44,111 bases of DNA from Branchiostoma floridae (lineage: Eukaryota; Chordata; Leptocardii; Amphioxiformes; Branchiostomatidae), in assembly GCF_000003815.2 (NCBI RefSeq), contig NC_049990.1, positions 19,180,523-19,224,633 on the forward strand, given 5' to 3'. Shown here piece after piece: positions 32,683 through 44,111 of this stretch (position 1 is its first letter; every line of letters begins with the position of its first letter). The notes under the pieces were generated by a model. It did not search any database. It had not been told where the DNA came from and saw only the letters and a list, made by a program, of their open reading frames with translations. A program made the position numbers and the translations under genes.

Positions 32683-32940
32683 ATACGACGTTGATTAGTA
32701 TAAATCGCGATCGGGTCTAATCTGACTTAAGCTGGGGCACGTTGGCGGCGTCGCTTCGTTCTAAATTAGATTTGTGTTTTTAACACCCTTGACTTTACGA
32801 TAAGAATAGACTCTATCATGCAAAACGAGTAAGTATGACTAAAAGACACAAAACGCAAAAAATATGATTTTTATATTTCAGCCATACCATAGGTATCATA
32901 TGGTGAAATATATTGTATTCGTAATGTTTCTTTCTTTCTC
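32683..32940. other. intergenic
   Basis: No feature recognised. Confidence 0.4.
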
Positions 32941-32949
32941 CTGTCAAAT

Positions 32950-33420
32950 CTTCAAATCGAATCAACTCCGTCGTTACTGGACCGATTGACTTGAAATTTG
33001 GCACAAGGGTAGAGTGGACCAATACCCTTTGGTGTTTTTTTTTTCATTTTCTTCATATCTGCCTTTAAAATTAATTTATTCATGTTTTTTCTGCAATTTT
33101 TATGTACATTTTGGTCCCCTGTACCCTGGTATTACAGCCGAATGACCTCAAATTTGGTGCAGAGGTGCCTTGATCATATGCGCACATGAACTCAATAACA
33201 CTTTTGGCAAACGGTACAACAAAATGCTTAATTTGGGGATTTTTTGGCCATTGTTTGACCAAAAATGTACGCTTTTGGCTCCTGTTCCCTGGTTTCGCAA
33301 CCAAATGATCTAAATTTTGGTAAATAGGTACACTAGATATTTGTTCAAACGGCCCATGTTTAATTTCTGGCAAAAACCACTTCAAAATGATATATTTTGG
33401 GATTTGTTTCGTTATTTTCT
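32950..33420. repeat. degenerate tandem repeat, about 150-base period
   Basis: Three diverged units with the core GAC/T-x-TGAAATTTGG-like (ACCTCAAATTTGGTGCA, ATCTAAATTTTGGTAAA) and CCCTGGT/TTTTGGC words. Confidence 0.55.
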
Positions 33421-33579
33421 ACTGGCCAGAGGATCAACGACCTCAAGGTCGTTGACCTCCCACCTAAAGACAGCATGAGCACATGTCTATATACTAGTAA
33501 CTTGATTAAAGAGGCAACCAATCACGTAGCCTGAGTCAACATCCCAAAGGGGATTGGCAGCCAATCAGTGAGCCTGGTG

Positions 33580-34215
33580 TTATCTGGAAGAGTCCATTCT
33601 AGCATGAAAGGGGTACATGGACTGTTGATTATATAAAGTCTCTAAGTGGGAGTATTTTTGAACTGGTCTAATTTGCAATGTTACATGGTGTGTACTGGAA
33701 GAGTCCATTCTTGCACGGGGGGGCATTTTTTTAAAATTCGTTCTTGGACTTTGGTGATTATGTCAAAGTGTTTCATTGTGGTTGTTTTTTACTAGTCTAT
33801 GTTGCAATTTTACATAGGGTGTGCTGGAAGAATCTATTCTTACATGGAGGTTTTTTTTTCTTAAATCCATTTTTGGGACTTTGGTGATTTTTTCAAGTCC
33901 AATTTTAGCGGATATATTTTTGGACTTCACCACTTTACATAGGGGCATCGCAAGAAGAGTCCATTCTTCACGGAGGGGGATGTTTTCAAATTTAGTTTTA
34001 GACGGATGATGATTCAATATTCCATTTATAGCGGAATTGTTTTTGGACTGGTCTATTTTATCTTTTCATGCCTTTTTTGCTTAGTTCAACTTTGGACTGG
34101 GTTGCTTAATCAAAAGGCCATGTTTTCAGTGGGAGTATTTCTGGACTGCTCTATGGTGCAAATTCACATGGGCTGCACTGGAAGAGTCCATTCTTGCACT
34201 GGGAATTTTGTAAGA
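33580..34215. repeat. degenerate tandem repeat, 100-230-base spacing
   Basis: The word GGAAGAGTCCATTCT or a close variant occurs near 33587, 33691, 33824, 33953 and 34180, each followed by a G-rich stretch and a TTTTGGACTGGT-like line. Confidence 0.65.
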
Positions 34216-35099
34216 TTCATTTTTGGGCTAAATTGTCATTTTTTTGCACATGGGTGATTTTGGAGTAGTGATTTTCTATTGTTGCAAGGGGAGAGAGATG
34301 GCTGAAATATGCTGTATTTGCTCTCAAGCAAATGTCGGCCTTTCTAGTTTGTCGATTAAATTCGTTGAGCGCTATGTCAAATTGCTCGGACGCACCAACA
34401 CCGCAAACGTGCCGCAGCTTCAGTGAGACGGTGGACTGGTGTATTATGGGGATAACTGCCTGTGCCAAGTAATGTGTATTTCCTCCCACTCTAACGAATC
34501 CAAGCACGTTACAAGTCTGAATAACCATGGCGATTTCAGTGACCTGTACAGTGTTATTGACAAAACATGTCAGTAAATTTTTATGTGGCTATCACACTGG
34601 CGCTTCTTAGATACTAATGTCACGCGGTTGCTATTTCAGATTATGCAATGTACTGAAATAGATACTAGATATATAGATAGATAGATGGTTTATTGCGTAA
34701 CAATTGTATCGGTGACAATGCATGGCATGCAGGCAATGCACAGACAACAAAAATTTCAGTCTAATACTACACATATATATTATATTACAACGATTCCAGT
34801 TACCACAATACTAGTGGACTACATCGAGTGGATGATCTTCGGACACGAAGAAGCAGCCATCACATCGAGTGGAATCTACGGTAGGTAATAAAGGGAACAA
34901 TTACATACATTTGAAAATATAGGGTCAATTTAACTATTGGGACATACAAGTACTGAGTGATATCTAAAAAGTCAAACAATGGAACTCTGACATTCAACAA
35001 CTTATCAAGTCACTCCTTATCAATCCTTAATAGATCTATCTACGAAAGAAGTTAACTTTTAAAGGCAGAATTAGGTGTATGTTAAAAAAAATATCCTAT
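34216..35099. other. 3' flank of copy D
   Basis: 34570-34665 is a diverged copy of the duplicated 3' block. A 103-codon minus frame at 34217-34528 has no recognised domain. A small GATA tract lies at about 34672-34686. Confidence 0.45.
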
Positions 35100-35731
35100 T
35101 CACCCTTCTCTGGTAAGTACAACATACCCCGGACCAATATTAGCCCCTCCTTCACCGCTAATGTCTGATCCTGAGTCACATGCATATGACCCACCCCCAC
35201 CCCCACAGGAATCAGGTGAGTTATCCCCCCTCCCTCCTCCTGAGTACCCACCCCCTCCTCCTGCCCCACCTCCACGACCATAACTCCCTCCCCCTCCTCC
35301 AAACCCGCCCTCTGCATTGTACAACACCCCCCTCCCACCGACTCCACCGTTCACGAAAGCCTTCCCACCCTCACCCCCATTACTCCCATCAGTGCCACCA
35401 AAGTGCACTTTCCCGCTCGCGCCGTCCGTTAGGAGCCCCCCGCCTCCCCCACCTACATTATCCTTGTCCCCCTTTGTGGCGCCTTTTCCACCAGACCCTC
35501 CTTCAAAATGTGACCGACCACCTGAGCTGTACTGCCCTACTGTCGATCTTGTACCGTCACTGTGGAGGTTTCTAACATGATATATCTTATAACCTCCCCC
35601 CGCACCCCCCGCCACGATCAGCGGCGTGTTGTCCGTCTTGGTGACGAAGGTCCCGCCTCCACCGCCTACACAAAAAAAGCCTGAATCGGTCTCCGCTCCC
35701 TCTTGGCCGACAAGTATTTTCAACACCTCAC
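35100..35731 (-). CDS. copy D exon 4: glycine-rich domain
   Basis: Acceptor TTTCAG|GT, stop TGA after GYVVLTREG. Framework as in the other copies. Variable stretches differ (ETDSGFFC, YKIYHVR, DNSPD), and an ACD insertion precedes SGSD. Confidence 0.87.
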
Positions 35732-38700
35732 CTGAAAATAAAACAGAATAGCTTTTGCTTATAGCTTTTGTATATCAAATATCTATTCCTTTCCTGATAT
35801 TGAAGAGATGACAACATTAGCTAACACATTGCTTGTTGTGACTATCACAAGGTCACCAAGAAGAGAATCATAAATTGATGAAATGTCATTTATGTGTGGA
35901 ATGTTAAGTAGACTTCTGAATGAGCTATCAAATGGGTCATCTAAATCATTATTTGTCATAGCTTAAATTAATTAAACTAAGGGGAAGGTGTACTTCACTG
36001 ACATACTCTACTTATTTAGTAAATGTTAGATTTTAGAAATACCCGTGCTTGCTCCCCTCCTGTCTTCTTAGTCTGATAGCGACAAGATCAAATAAAGAAA
36101 GAAGTACGTGGCCAGTTTTGAAATGCAAGTCGTGAGTGCCGATGTGAGATATGGATGACTGCACATTAGTATAAAGTGGTAATCAACAGTGAGACAATGA
36201 TGATAGTTAGTAACCTTTTTGTAAATGGAAGGTCCCTCTGATCACAGCACCGCGCCCTCTAGAATCTCCAACATCTTTCACACACCGTCCTGCGGTAGAA
36301 CCTACAAAGAACAGATTATTAACTAGAGTTTGGCGACCTCATACCTCCATGAAATATTTAGAGCTTTTATAAATTTCATGCAATTGGCTAACTCATTGAC
36401 ATAATTTATACATGGTGTTGTTCATCATTGATTAACGTACACATGTCACAATTAGAAAATTCCCATCATTAACCATAAAGCGGTTTTGCAATTTTACATA
36501 AAGTTTTTTATGCAAATAAGTTCCTCATTACCATATTTAGTTTCTAGTTATATACCACCTATCATAATTAACAAGTGTTACATTTATTGAAGTTCAGTTA
36601 TTGCAAACAATGGAATCATACAGTTTCCTTTTTAATTATGCAAATTAAGTCCTCATTTGTATAACATGCATATCATTATGAACATCTTGGCCCAAGCTAC
36701 CTGCATTCCTAAAATGATGCCAATCCGTCAATCCTTTCTGCAGTTATCCTCTTTGGAATGTCCTGACAAAACGCCCCTGCAGTTCCAAAATTAAATGTTA
36801 GGGGGCTGAAACTTGCCCCCACCTTGTCATGACACTGCAAGCTATCTACCAGCCAGATGTCAAGACCATATCACGTCCAGGACAAGAGATACATAGAAAA
36901 AACTGCTATGATAGAATATTCTCATTAATTATACAAATACACTCCTATTTTGCATAAGTAGTATTTTATCTTGTACAACATTGTCTAAGGTACCTACATA
37001 CCAAAAATCATGAAAATCCGTTGTTCCCTTCTTGAGTTATCCTCGTCAGAAGTTTTTGACAAAAATGCCCCTGCTATCACAAAACTAGACGCTAGGGGGC
37101 CCAAACTTATGTCACTTCTTCCTGAGCACATGAGCTATCTAACGCCCCAAAATCGTGACCATAGCTTGTTCAGAACACGAGACAGCAAACCCGGAAGTTG
37201 CCCTGCAGTACCAATGGAAGCCGCTAGGGGGCCCAAAATCTAATCATTTCCAGCTTTCATCACATCCTGCCAACACACCAAGTATGAAACCAATTCACAT
37301 AGCCGTTTTTGAGTTATCTTGTATACACACACACAGACAGACAGACACACAGACAAACACAGGGTAAGCTAGAGTTCGGCGACCTCATACCTCCATGAAT
37401 ATTTAGAGCTTTTGTGAATTTCATGCAATTGACTAAGACTTTAACATAATTTATGCATGGTGTTATTCATCATTGACTAACATACACATGTCACAATTAG
37501 AAAATCATTAATCAATGGGCGATTTTGCAATTTTTACATAAATTATGCAAATTAGTTCCTCATTGCCATATTTGGTTTCTGCTTATATTCCACTTATCAT
37601 AATTAACAAGTGTTACATTTATTGAAGTCCAGTTATTGCAAACAATGGAATTATACAATTCCCTCGTTAATTATGCAAATTAAGTCCTCATTTGCATAAC
37701 ATGCATATCATTATGAACATCTTTGCCTAAGCTACCTGCATTCCTAAAATGATGCCAATTCGTCAATCCTTTCTGCAGTTATCCTCTTTGGAATGTCTTG
37801 ACAAAAACGCCCCTGGAGTTCCGAAATCAAATGTTAGGGGGCTGAAACCTGCCCCACTTTGTCACGACACTGCAAGCTATCTACCTGCCAAATGTCAAGA
37901 CCATATCATGTCCAGGACATAGAATATGATAGAATATTCTCATTAATTATGCAAATGTATTCTATTTTGCATAATTAGTATCTTATCTTGTACAGCATTG
38001 TCTAAGGTACCTACATACCAAAAATCATGAAAATCCGTTGTTCCCTTCTTGAGTTATCCTCTTAAGAAGTTTTTTGACAAAAATGCTATCCCAAAACTAG
38101 ACGCTAGGGGGCCCAAACTTATGTCATTTCTTCCTGAGCACAAGAGCTATCTAACACTCAAAAATCGTGACCATAGCATGTTCAGAACACCGAGATAGCA
38201 AATCCGGAAGTTGCGCTGCAGTACCAAGGGGAGCCGCTAGGGAGCCCAAAATCTAATCATTTTCAGCTTTTATCACACACTACCAACACACCAAGTATGG
38301 AACCAATCCACCCAACCGTTCATGAGTTATTTTGTTTACACACAGACACACACACAGCCACACAGACAAACGCTGGGTAAAATATAACCTACATGACATT
38401 TCATGGAGGTAAATATAACCTCCATGACATTTCATGGAGGTAAATATAACCTCCATGACATTTCATGGAGGTAATAAGTAGTGAAACGCGGAACAGATAC
38501 TGAAAACTCCCGCAACCTGTTCAGATTACAAAGAGGGTAAATAACAAATGCTTCTACGGTGCTATTAAAGTAGCCCAACATTAAGACTTATATGTCTTTG
38601 ATTTTAGGATTACAATCAGTATGAACATACCTGCCGCCTCTACCCTGTACTTCCCTGTATCAGGTACAGTGAAGTACTGAATCCCGTCCTTCAGCTGCAC

Positions 38701-41020
38701 CAGCCCCTCGTGGTCCTGTCCGCGGTAGTGGGTCCCCAGGCTGGTCGGGCCCAGACGACCGGTGGTACCGAGGGTCGTGAAACGGGCTATGAGGAAACCG
38801 GAATCTTATTAGCTTATGTTGAAAATATAATTGATACCATATTTCCAGGATCCCACACCTTCGCCAGATCACCTAAGCCTTTATAATGAATATGTTTTGT
38901 GAGTTTTTGCGTTATGTATGCAATGAAGGTCTTCATTTGCATAAATTCTATTAGTTTTTCATCTCCTCAGCCCAAATATCAGACATACACAATCTATGTT
39001 AAGAAGGCTCAATGTATAATAAATTTTTTGATAATTCATGCAAATGAGGTCCTCATTTTTATAATTGATGTCGAATGATGTTCAACAGTACATAACTTCC
39101 AAATGCCATAAGAAAGAAATACTCGTAATTTACCACAACGGAATTTTAGTATTAATTATGCCAATTAGGTCTTCATTTGCAGAATCTATCAAAGTTCTTA
39201 CCTTTCTCGGTTACAAATGTTACATGTTGGACTGGTCCCATAATGGGACAGAGCGGGTTTATAGAATTTACTCATTAATTATGCAAATAAGATTTCGATT
39301 AATATTCAGCTATATGAAGCATCGCTATCTACAGACCCAAAATTATGGCGATCCATCAACCCCATTTTGAGTTAATCCCTTTCAAAGTCTAAAACTAAAA
39401 TGGCTCCTGCAGTTCCACATAGCATGTCCAAAACTGGAGGTATCAAACTCAGAAGTTCCGTTGCAGTACCATTACTAGCCTCTATCTCTCTCTCTCTCTT
39501 TCCCATAAATTGATAACCCAGCAGCTTCAGTAATCACATGCATGAAAATCGCCATTTTAACCGTTACAGGTTTTGAACACAAATATATGAGTGTTGTATG
39601 TGGGTCATATTGTTACCAACATGAAAAATTGATGTATTGTTTTTGGTCTGTGTGTGTATGTGTTTGTTTCTGGGTGTTTGTGACCAGCATATAACGTTTG
39701 AACCTCTTGATTGATTGAAACGACATTTTTTTTATGTCACACTAGGTATGTCTTGGGAATATAAAGGTCAATGTAAACGCGACGAATTTTTATAATACTC
39801 GGCATGCAAGTAGCGTCAACACTGTACTCAATGGCATTGGAATTATGCAAATTATTACTTCATTTGCACAATTAACGAGCGCTTTCCATAATTGGACCTT
39901 CTTACATGTAACATTTCTAATTTATGGAAGGTGAAGCATTAACAGATACTGATAATGCAAATGAAAGCATGCATTGGGATTCTGCCAAACAAAAGGACTG
40001 CTTCACATAATATATGTATTTTGATTAAGACCATCATGGATAAAATAGATTATACATATCACAGCTTTCTTAGCATAATCAATGAAACGAGATGAAACCA
40101 TAAATCTGCAAAGGCTTAAAATATATCATGGAAGTATGAGGCCGCTTAGGTCTTCTTACGTTTGCATTCAACACTCCCATTCAATTGTTGTGATTCAATC
40201 ATAATGACGGGTTTTCAACAAATTCACCAAAGAAACATCTTACCTATTGGAGGCGAAAGACCTATATCTATTTTGTTACATTTTTGTGTAGCTTACCTTC
40301 GAATACCATTGTCTTGACTTCTCCAAGGCGAGGCTCGACCATGTCTGCCGCCTCGTCCTCCTCAAAATCGATGAAGGCCTTCGCAGGTAAGTCCCCTGTA
40401 ATCTCGGTAAGCTCTGTCTGTAACAGTAGCTTCAGTCTACTGCTAACTTCTCCACCAAGCGTCATGATCTTAATGTCCTCCTCTAACGCCACAGTCGCCT
40501 TTTTGATGTCTTTTATAGCGGTGGAGAACTCCTTATTCCTGGCCTGGCTCAACTCGTTTACATCACTCAGTAACTCGGCCTCTTGTTGATTGACAAGCGC
40601 GATTAACTCCTTCCTAGTTTGCTCTGCTTTTCTCTTAATCTTTTCGATAGTTTCGGTGACATTTTTTTCCATCTCGGCCTGTTGTGCTTGCGCTTGTTGC
40701 TCAGCACTCTTGAGGTTGTCCACCTTCCTTTTCGCAAGAAAAGCGAGTTTGTCTCCATTTGCCTTCGCGGCCGTGTTTCCGAAATACTCGTCAAGCGTAT
40801 CCTCCAGGCTCTCCACGAAGAAATTATCTTTCAGTCCCGCGACCCCGCCATCCAGAAGTAAAGTCTTGCTGCGACATGTGGGGCAATCTAGCTCAGTTTT
40901 AACCTTCTGTTTCTTCAGAAACTTTTCGAGACACTGCTGGCAGAAGGAATGAAAACAAGACAGTACCTTGAGTCGGCGTTTGGACTGCCGGCAGATCTGG
41001 CACTCGAGGGAGTCTGTCAT
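35100..41020 (-). CDS. TRIM-glycine-rich fusion gene, copy D, B-boxes deleted
   Basis: Predicted 532 residues from exons 41020-40297, 38786-38631, 36301-36215 and 35731-35100. The reading frame is intact across all joins. The RING is complete (C7, C10, C22, H24, C27, C30, C46, C49), but about 110 residues covering both B-boxes are gone. DTLD joins EYFGNTAAKA directly, and ten residues near the N terminus are also missing. The coiled coil and glycine-rich domain remain, giving RING-coiled coil-GRD. The exon 3 donor is GTTACT instead of GTAGG, so splicing may be weak. Exon 2 uses a shifted acceptor, as in copy A. Either a variant ligase or a gene beginning to decay. Confidence 0.75.
36215..36301 (-). 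CDS. copy D exon 3 (diverged)
   Basis: 87 bases, acceptor TTGTAG. Encodes STAGRCVKDVGDSRGRG then AVIRGTFHLQK. The Trp-Gly of the other copies is replaced by Arg-Cys, and the donor is GTTACT, with consensus lost at +3 and +5. Confidence 0.75.
36323..38385. repeat. 1,046-base tandem duplication in copy D intron 2
   Basis: Copy 1 starts at 36323 and copy 2 at 37369, both CTAGAGTTYGGCGACCTC. Each ends in a CA/GACA simple tract (37325-37360 and 38338-38370). Internal modules repeat the words GGGGGCCCAAAC and AATCCGTTGTTCCC. Related words occur at about 11940-12000 and 39415-39475, so this is a dispersed family, perhaps a retroposon with a microsatellite tail. Confidence 0.82.
38379..38476. repeat. 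three-copy 33-base tandem repeat
   Basis: Unit AAATATAACCTCCATGACAT then TTCATGGAGGT. Each unit holds the inverted pair CCTCCATGA/TCATGGAGG. Confidence 0.9.
38631..38786 (-). CDS. copy D exon 2
   Basis: 156 bases, phase 1 at both ends, acceptor CTCATAG|CC, donor GGCAG|GTATGT. Encodes ARFTTLGTTGRLGPTS and YFTVPDTGKYRVEAAG. The acceptor used in B and C has become CCG|GT here. Confidence 0.83.
38787..40296 (-). other. copy D intron 1
   Basis: 1.5 kb. Contains recurring words ATTATGCAAAT and CTTCATTTGCA, and a fragment near 39415-39475 of the family at 36323-38385. No gene. Confidence 0.5.
40297..41020 (-). CDS. copy D exon 1: RING and coiled coil, no B-boxes
   Basis: 241 codons plus one base, donor TTCGAAG|GTAAGC. 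Start chosen at 41020 (MTDSLECQIC) because CAACATG aligns with the start of A-C. An in-frame ATG at 41056 would add 12 residues. Confidence 0.85.
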
Positions 41021-41821
41021 GTTGTAAAGTTCGGGAGGGTTGAACGACCAACACAAGGCTGAGAAATGAACTTTTCTGTGTCAAAGAACCGCTAAACAGT
41101 CCAGAAGTTACGAACGGGAAGGTTGTTATCTTAAACCGCTACTAAACCTGGAGGTTAACGGTATCAGCAGACGTCGGACTGACCGAATTGTCTACTTGTA
41201 ACGATGTTTGAAAATGGCGAGCTGACAAAATGGCGTTATCGTTGCGCGTCATGTGATAAGGTGACGTACCGTAAATCAACGAAAATGTTGTCCTTATCTA
41301 AGCAGCAATATTCGACGGGCACATATTAAACATTTACCAGACGCGCTCAACAATTTGTGGCGATACTGTATCGGCGTACTAGTACATTGCTTGCCCTAAA
41401 CAAACAGGACAAAGTACAATCGGTGGCAACAAGAATACATCTAAAATAGACAATATATCAGATGAGACTGAAAATCTGAAGGCATAATTATTAAAACCAT
41501 GTATCTGTAACACTAAGTATTACATAAGCATATGTACAAACCGTATAAAACATTTTTAGACACATCAGACTTTCATGTAGGTAAACCAGCAACTATCATG
41601 AATGTCCGAACGCAGCACGTATTAGTTGGCATAGTGACCATAGTTCGTCGACGTTGTACGCGTACGGTTCATAAACATTACAAAGTTTAGCTACTGGATG
41701 TTTGTTCAATAATGTACTATGAGTTGTGCTTACTAATAGAATTGATGTGGGTAACTTCTTGTAGTACTGATCTTTACCTTTTACCGTGTATGCTACCTTA
41801 TCTCAATGTCGTATACAATGC
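41021..41821. other. upstream block of copy D
   Basis: Shares upstream sequence with A-C, including ATGGCG near 41213 and TCATGTGA at 41249-41256. No gene. Confidence 0.5.
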
Positions 41822-42047
41822 ATAGCCTCTACCAGGCTCAGCGAATCGGTAGTCTTATACATGTAGTAGAAATTGGACACATAGAGTCAATAGTACCATA
41901 GGGCAGTCGGCCGGCCAGAGGAGTTATTTCCTCACCGACGGCCGGTCAGTTCACTCCTAGGCCAATTAACTCATATTAGGCTTTTATTCCTAACTTGGCC
42001 AAAGTCCCCTATTTCTATAAGGACAGGCAGGAGTCTGGTAGAGACTA
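41822..42047. mobile_element. hAT-like MITE, orthologous-site copy
   Basis: Same element and same insertion point as 15434-15635 (AATGC then AGCCTCTACCAGGCT, right end GGTAGAGACTA). The right target copy has diverged to CGAAATGC. Confidence 0.8.
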
Positions 42048-43230
42048 CGAAATGCACCATTTTATCGTGTTGTTGGATAGACAGGTTTTCCATCGGTGTC
42101 TGCTATATGAGAGGAGGTTGGATGTTTAAGAAAATGAAGTGCGCGTGTTCTTCTATAGTGAGATATGAATCCATTCTTTATTATCATTCATTCAAACATC
42201 CTGGATTGTTCATGGGGATAAATCTTATTTTACGAATCAATGGTGTGGAACCATGTTGTCTGGGGTACATGTGTAAGGGTCTGCCCATGTTATTTCTGAG
42301 CATTCAAATATTGGGCTTACAAACTCATGTCTAGAAACTCACGTGGTTGATAACAAATATTCGGCTAGTATAGTACAAATAGTTTGCATACACCTTAACA
42401 TTACTTTTGTATAGTCACATAGGTAGTATTTGGTCAGTAGGTAATTTTCAATGTGAATACACTTGACACATCGCACATATCTACAATCACACCGTGGCTT
42501 CTCCAGATTACACGTACTGCATTGATAACATAAATAAAATGTAGATATCACAGGGGAGATTGGAACCCAGGGGAATTCGGAATTCTCCTAGGGGAGATTT
42601 AGTCCTAGGGGATCTGGAATTCTCTTCGGAGAGATTGGAATTCCAATCTCCCATAGGAGAGATCTTTTAGGAAACAATATTGTCAATATTTTTTAACAAT
42701 CTTTTTTTCTACCAGGGCTGGCTTCCAAATTTCAAACAGTACAACAAAGTAACGTTGTATAATACAACAAAGGAATTATAATCTTTTCTAACACTAAATC
42801 ATCATATCTTATACTTCATATCTATCACTTAATGTGCGGTATACTACTCACTAGTGTAAAACAATTGATCTACTGCTCAGCGAATTTAACTGCTAAACAA
42901 CAGAGTTCTTATCATTTGTTCTGACAATTAACGGTTAAGAATATGCTGTATATTTCTCACTAGTGTACCATATTACAATTACCTTATCATATACGATAGC
43001 TTAATAACTTTGAATTTTCAAAGATGTAATACAGGAGAATTCAGAATTCCCTTTTCTCGACATTTACAACAGTCAGCAGTATTTGAAAGAGAGGCATTGC
43101 TAATTAGATTTGTGGTAATGTACCAGGTGACAATGCACAATTGATTCAACTAACTTGGGATCTAGGTTAACTTTGGGTTGTCGGAAATGGTTTACAAACA
43201 AGTATGTCAGTGTTAAAATTGATATAATAT
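42048..43230. other. 3' flank of copy E
   Basis: Includes the duplicated 3' block (about 42440-42540). At 42545-42665 there is an EcoRI-rich inverted cluster (GGGAGATTGGAA with TTCCAATCTCCC). No gene. Confidence 0.5.
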
Positions 43231-43850
43231 TTATATCGTCCTGGTAAGAACAACATATCCCGGCCCGTCATTGGTCCCACCTTCACCGCTAGTGTCTGAT
43301 CCTGAGTTATAGGATCCACCTCCACCCGCACATGCGCCAGTACAATCATCCCCCCTCCCTCCTCCTGAGTACCCACCCCCTCCTCCTCCCCCACCTCCAT
43401 TGCCATGACTCCCTCCCCCTCCTCCAAACCCGCCCTCTGCATTGTTGCACACCCCCCTCCCACCGACTCCACCGTTCACGAAAGCTCTCCCACCCTCACC
43501 CCCATTATCCCCATCAGTACCACCAAAGAGAACTTTCCCGCTCGCGCCGTCCGTTAGGAGCCCCCCGCCTCCCCCACCGACATAGCCAACATCCCCTTGT
43601 GTGGCGCCTTTTCCGTCAGAACCTCCTGCAAAATTAGGGTCACCGCCTGAGCTGTACTGCCCTGCTCCTGCTGTTGTACCGTCACTGTTGGGGTTCCTTT
43701 TATTCATGTTATTCCCTCCCCCCGCACCCCCCGCCACGATCAGCGGCGTGTTGTCCGTCTTGGTGACGAAGGTTCCGCCTCCACCACCGACGGCTTGGCT
43801 TGACATGTTCTCCGCTCCCTCTTGGCCAACAAGTATCTTCAACGCTTCAC
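43231..43850 (-). CDS. TRIM-glycine-rich fusion gene, copy E, last exon only
   Basis: Exon 4 of a fifth copy, acceptor TTTTAG|GT, stop TAA after GYVVLTRTI. The glycine framework is the same as in A-D, with copy-specific stretches ENMSSQA, NNMNKR, DVGYV and DDCTG. Exons 1-3 must lie beyond the right edge. As the plus end of the window is reached without them, the array continues. Confidence 0.87.
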
Positions 43851-44111
43851 CTAAAATGATATTAGCCACAAAACGGTTTTTGTACCTCAAGCTTTTACAT
43901 TGCACGCTAATTCTGCCACCACGATACTACTGAATGGTGTAATTATGGCTGTAATATTACCGAGGTAGAAAATATACATTAATGAATAGCCATTTTATAG
44001 ACCTATGGAATGCCAGGCCAAAAGGATTGAATGTATCATCCAGATAAATGTTTGGCGTAGATGACTGACATTACAAGAAGGGAATGCTTTACTTTACTTA
44101 CTTGTTTTTGT
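43851..44111 (-). other. start of copy E intron 3
   Basis: Similar to copy C sequence at about 16987-17230 (shared AAATATACATTAATGAA). No exon 3 reached. Confidence 0.6.

Noticed and set aside
34217-34528. 103-codon minus frame
   Set aside because: Composition is plausible, but no domain, splice context or paralogue was seen.

Overview
This is animal (intron-bearing, repeat-rich) genomic DNA. The best guess is amphioxus (Branchiostoma). This is an inference from a tandemly expanded family of TRIM-type genes, a transmembrane NHL-repeat gene with NPMY tails, and a tRNA-derived SINE whose body resembles amphioxus SINEs as I remember them. No identity could be checked by database search. There is one assembly gap (N) at 1789-1969.

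The main content is a head-to-tail array of five copies (A to E) of one unusual gene on the minus strand. The spans are A 3070-6761, B 8831-14456, C 16364-20222, D 35100-41020, and E, of which only the last exon (43231-43850) is in the window. Each complete copy has four exons joined by phase-1 introns. Exon 1 encodes a RING finger, two B-boxes and a coiled coil, which is a TRIM E3-ligase module. Exons 2, 3 and 4 together encode a C-terminal glycine-rich domain that matches, segment by segment, the glycine-rich ligand-binding region of the receptor kinases ALK and LTK. The predicted proteins are 778, 670, 665 and 532 residues and have no visible signal peptide or membrane segment. Copy D has lost both B-boxes in frame, and copy A has lost the usual stop codon. 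In the last exon of all five copies an almost invariant glycine framework is interrupted at fixed places by short stretches that differ in every copy, as expected for a diversifying recognition surface. I propose the array as a candidate family of intracellular sensor/ubiquitin ligases.

At the left edge (219-1595, plus strand) lies part of a spermidine/spermine N1-acetyltransferase-like gene with a tandemly duplicated 105-base exon. Between copies C and D (21425-28078, minus strand) is a four-exon gene for a 632-residue type II membrane protein with extracellular NHL repeats. Its second intron holds a large foldback element built from hairpin-forming 69/70-base repeats. An inverted fragment of a TRIM exon lies at 30500-30662.

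The rest is duplicated intergenic sequence and mobile-element debris: a deleted mariner element, two hAT-like MITEs whose presence or absence orders the duplications, a LINE tail, a tRNA-SINE, a TA-flanked TIR element, foldback palindromes, a 1.05-kb tandem duplication and microsatellites.
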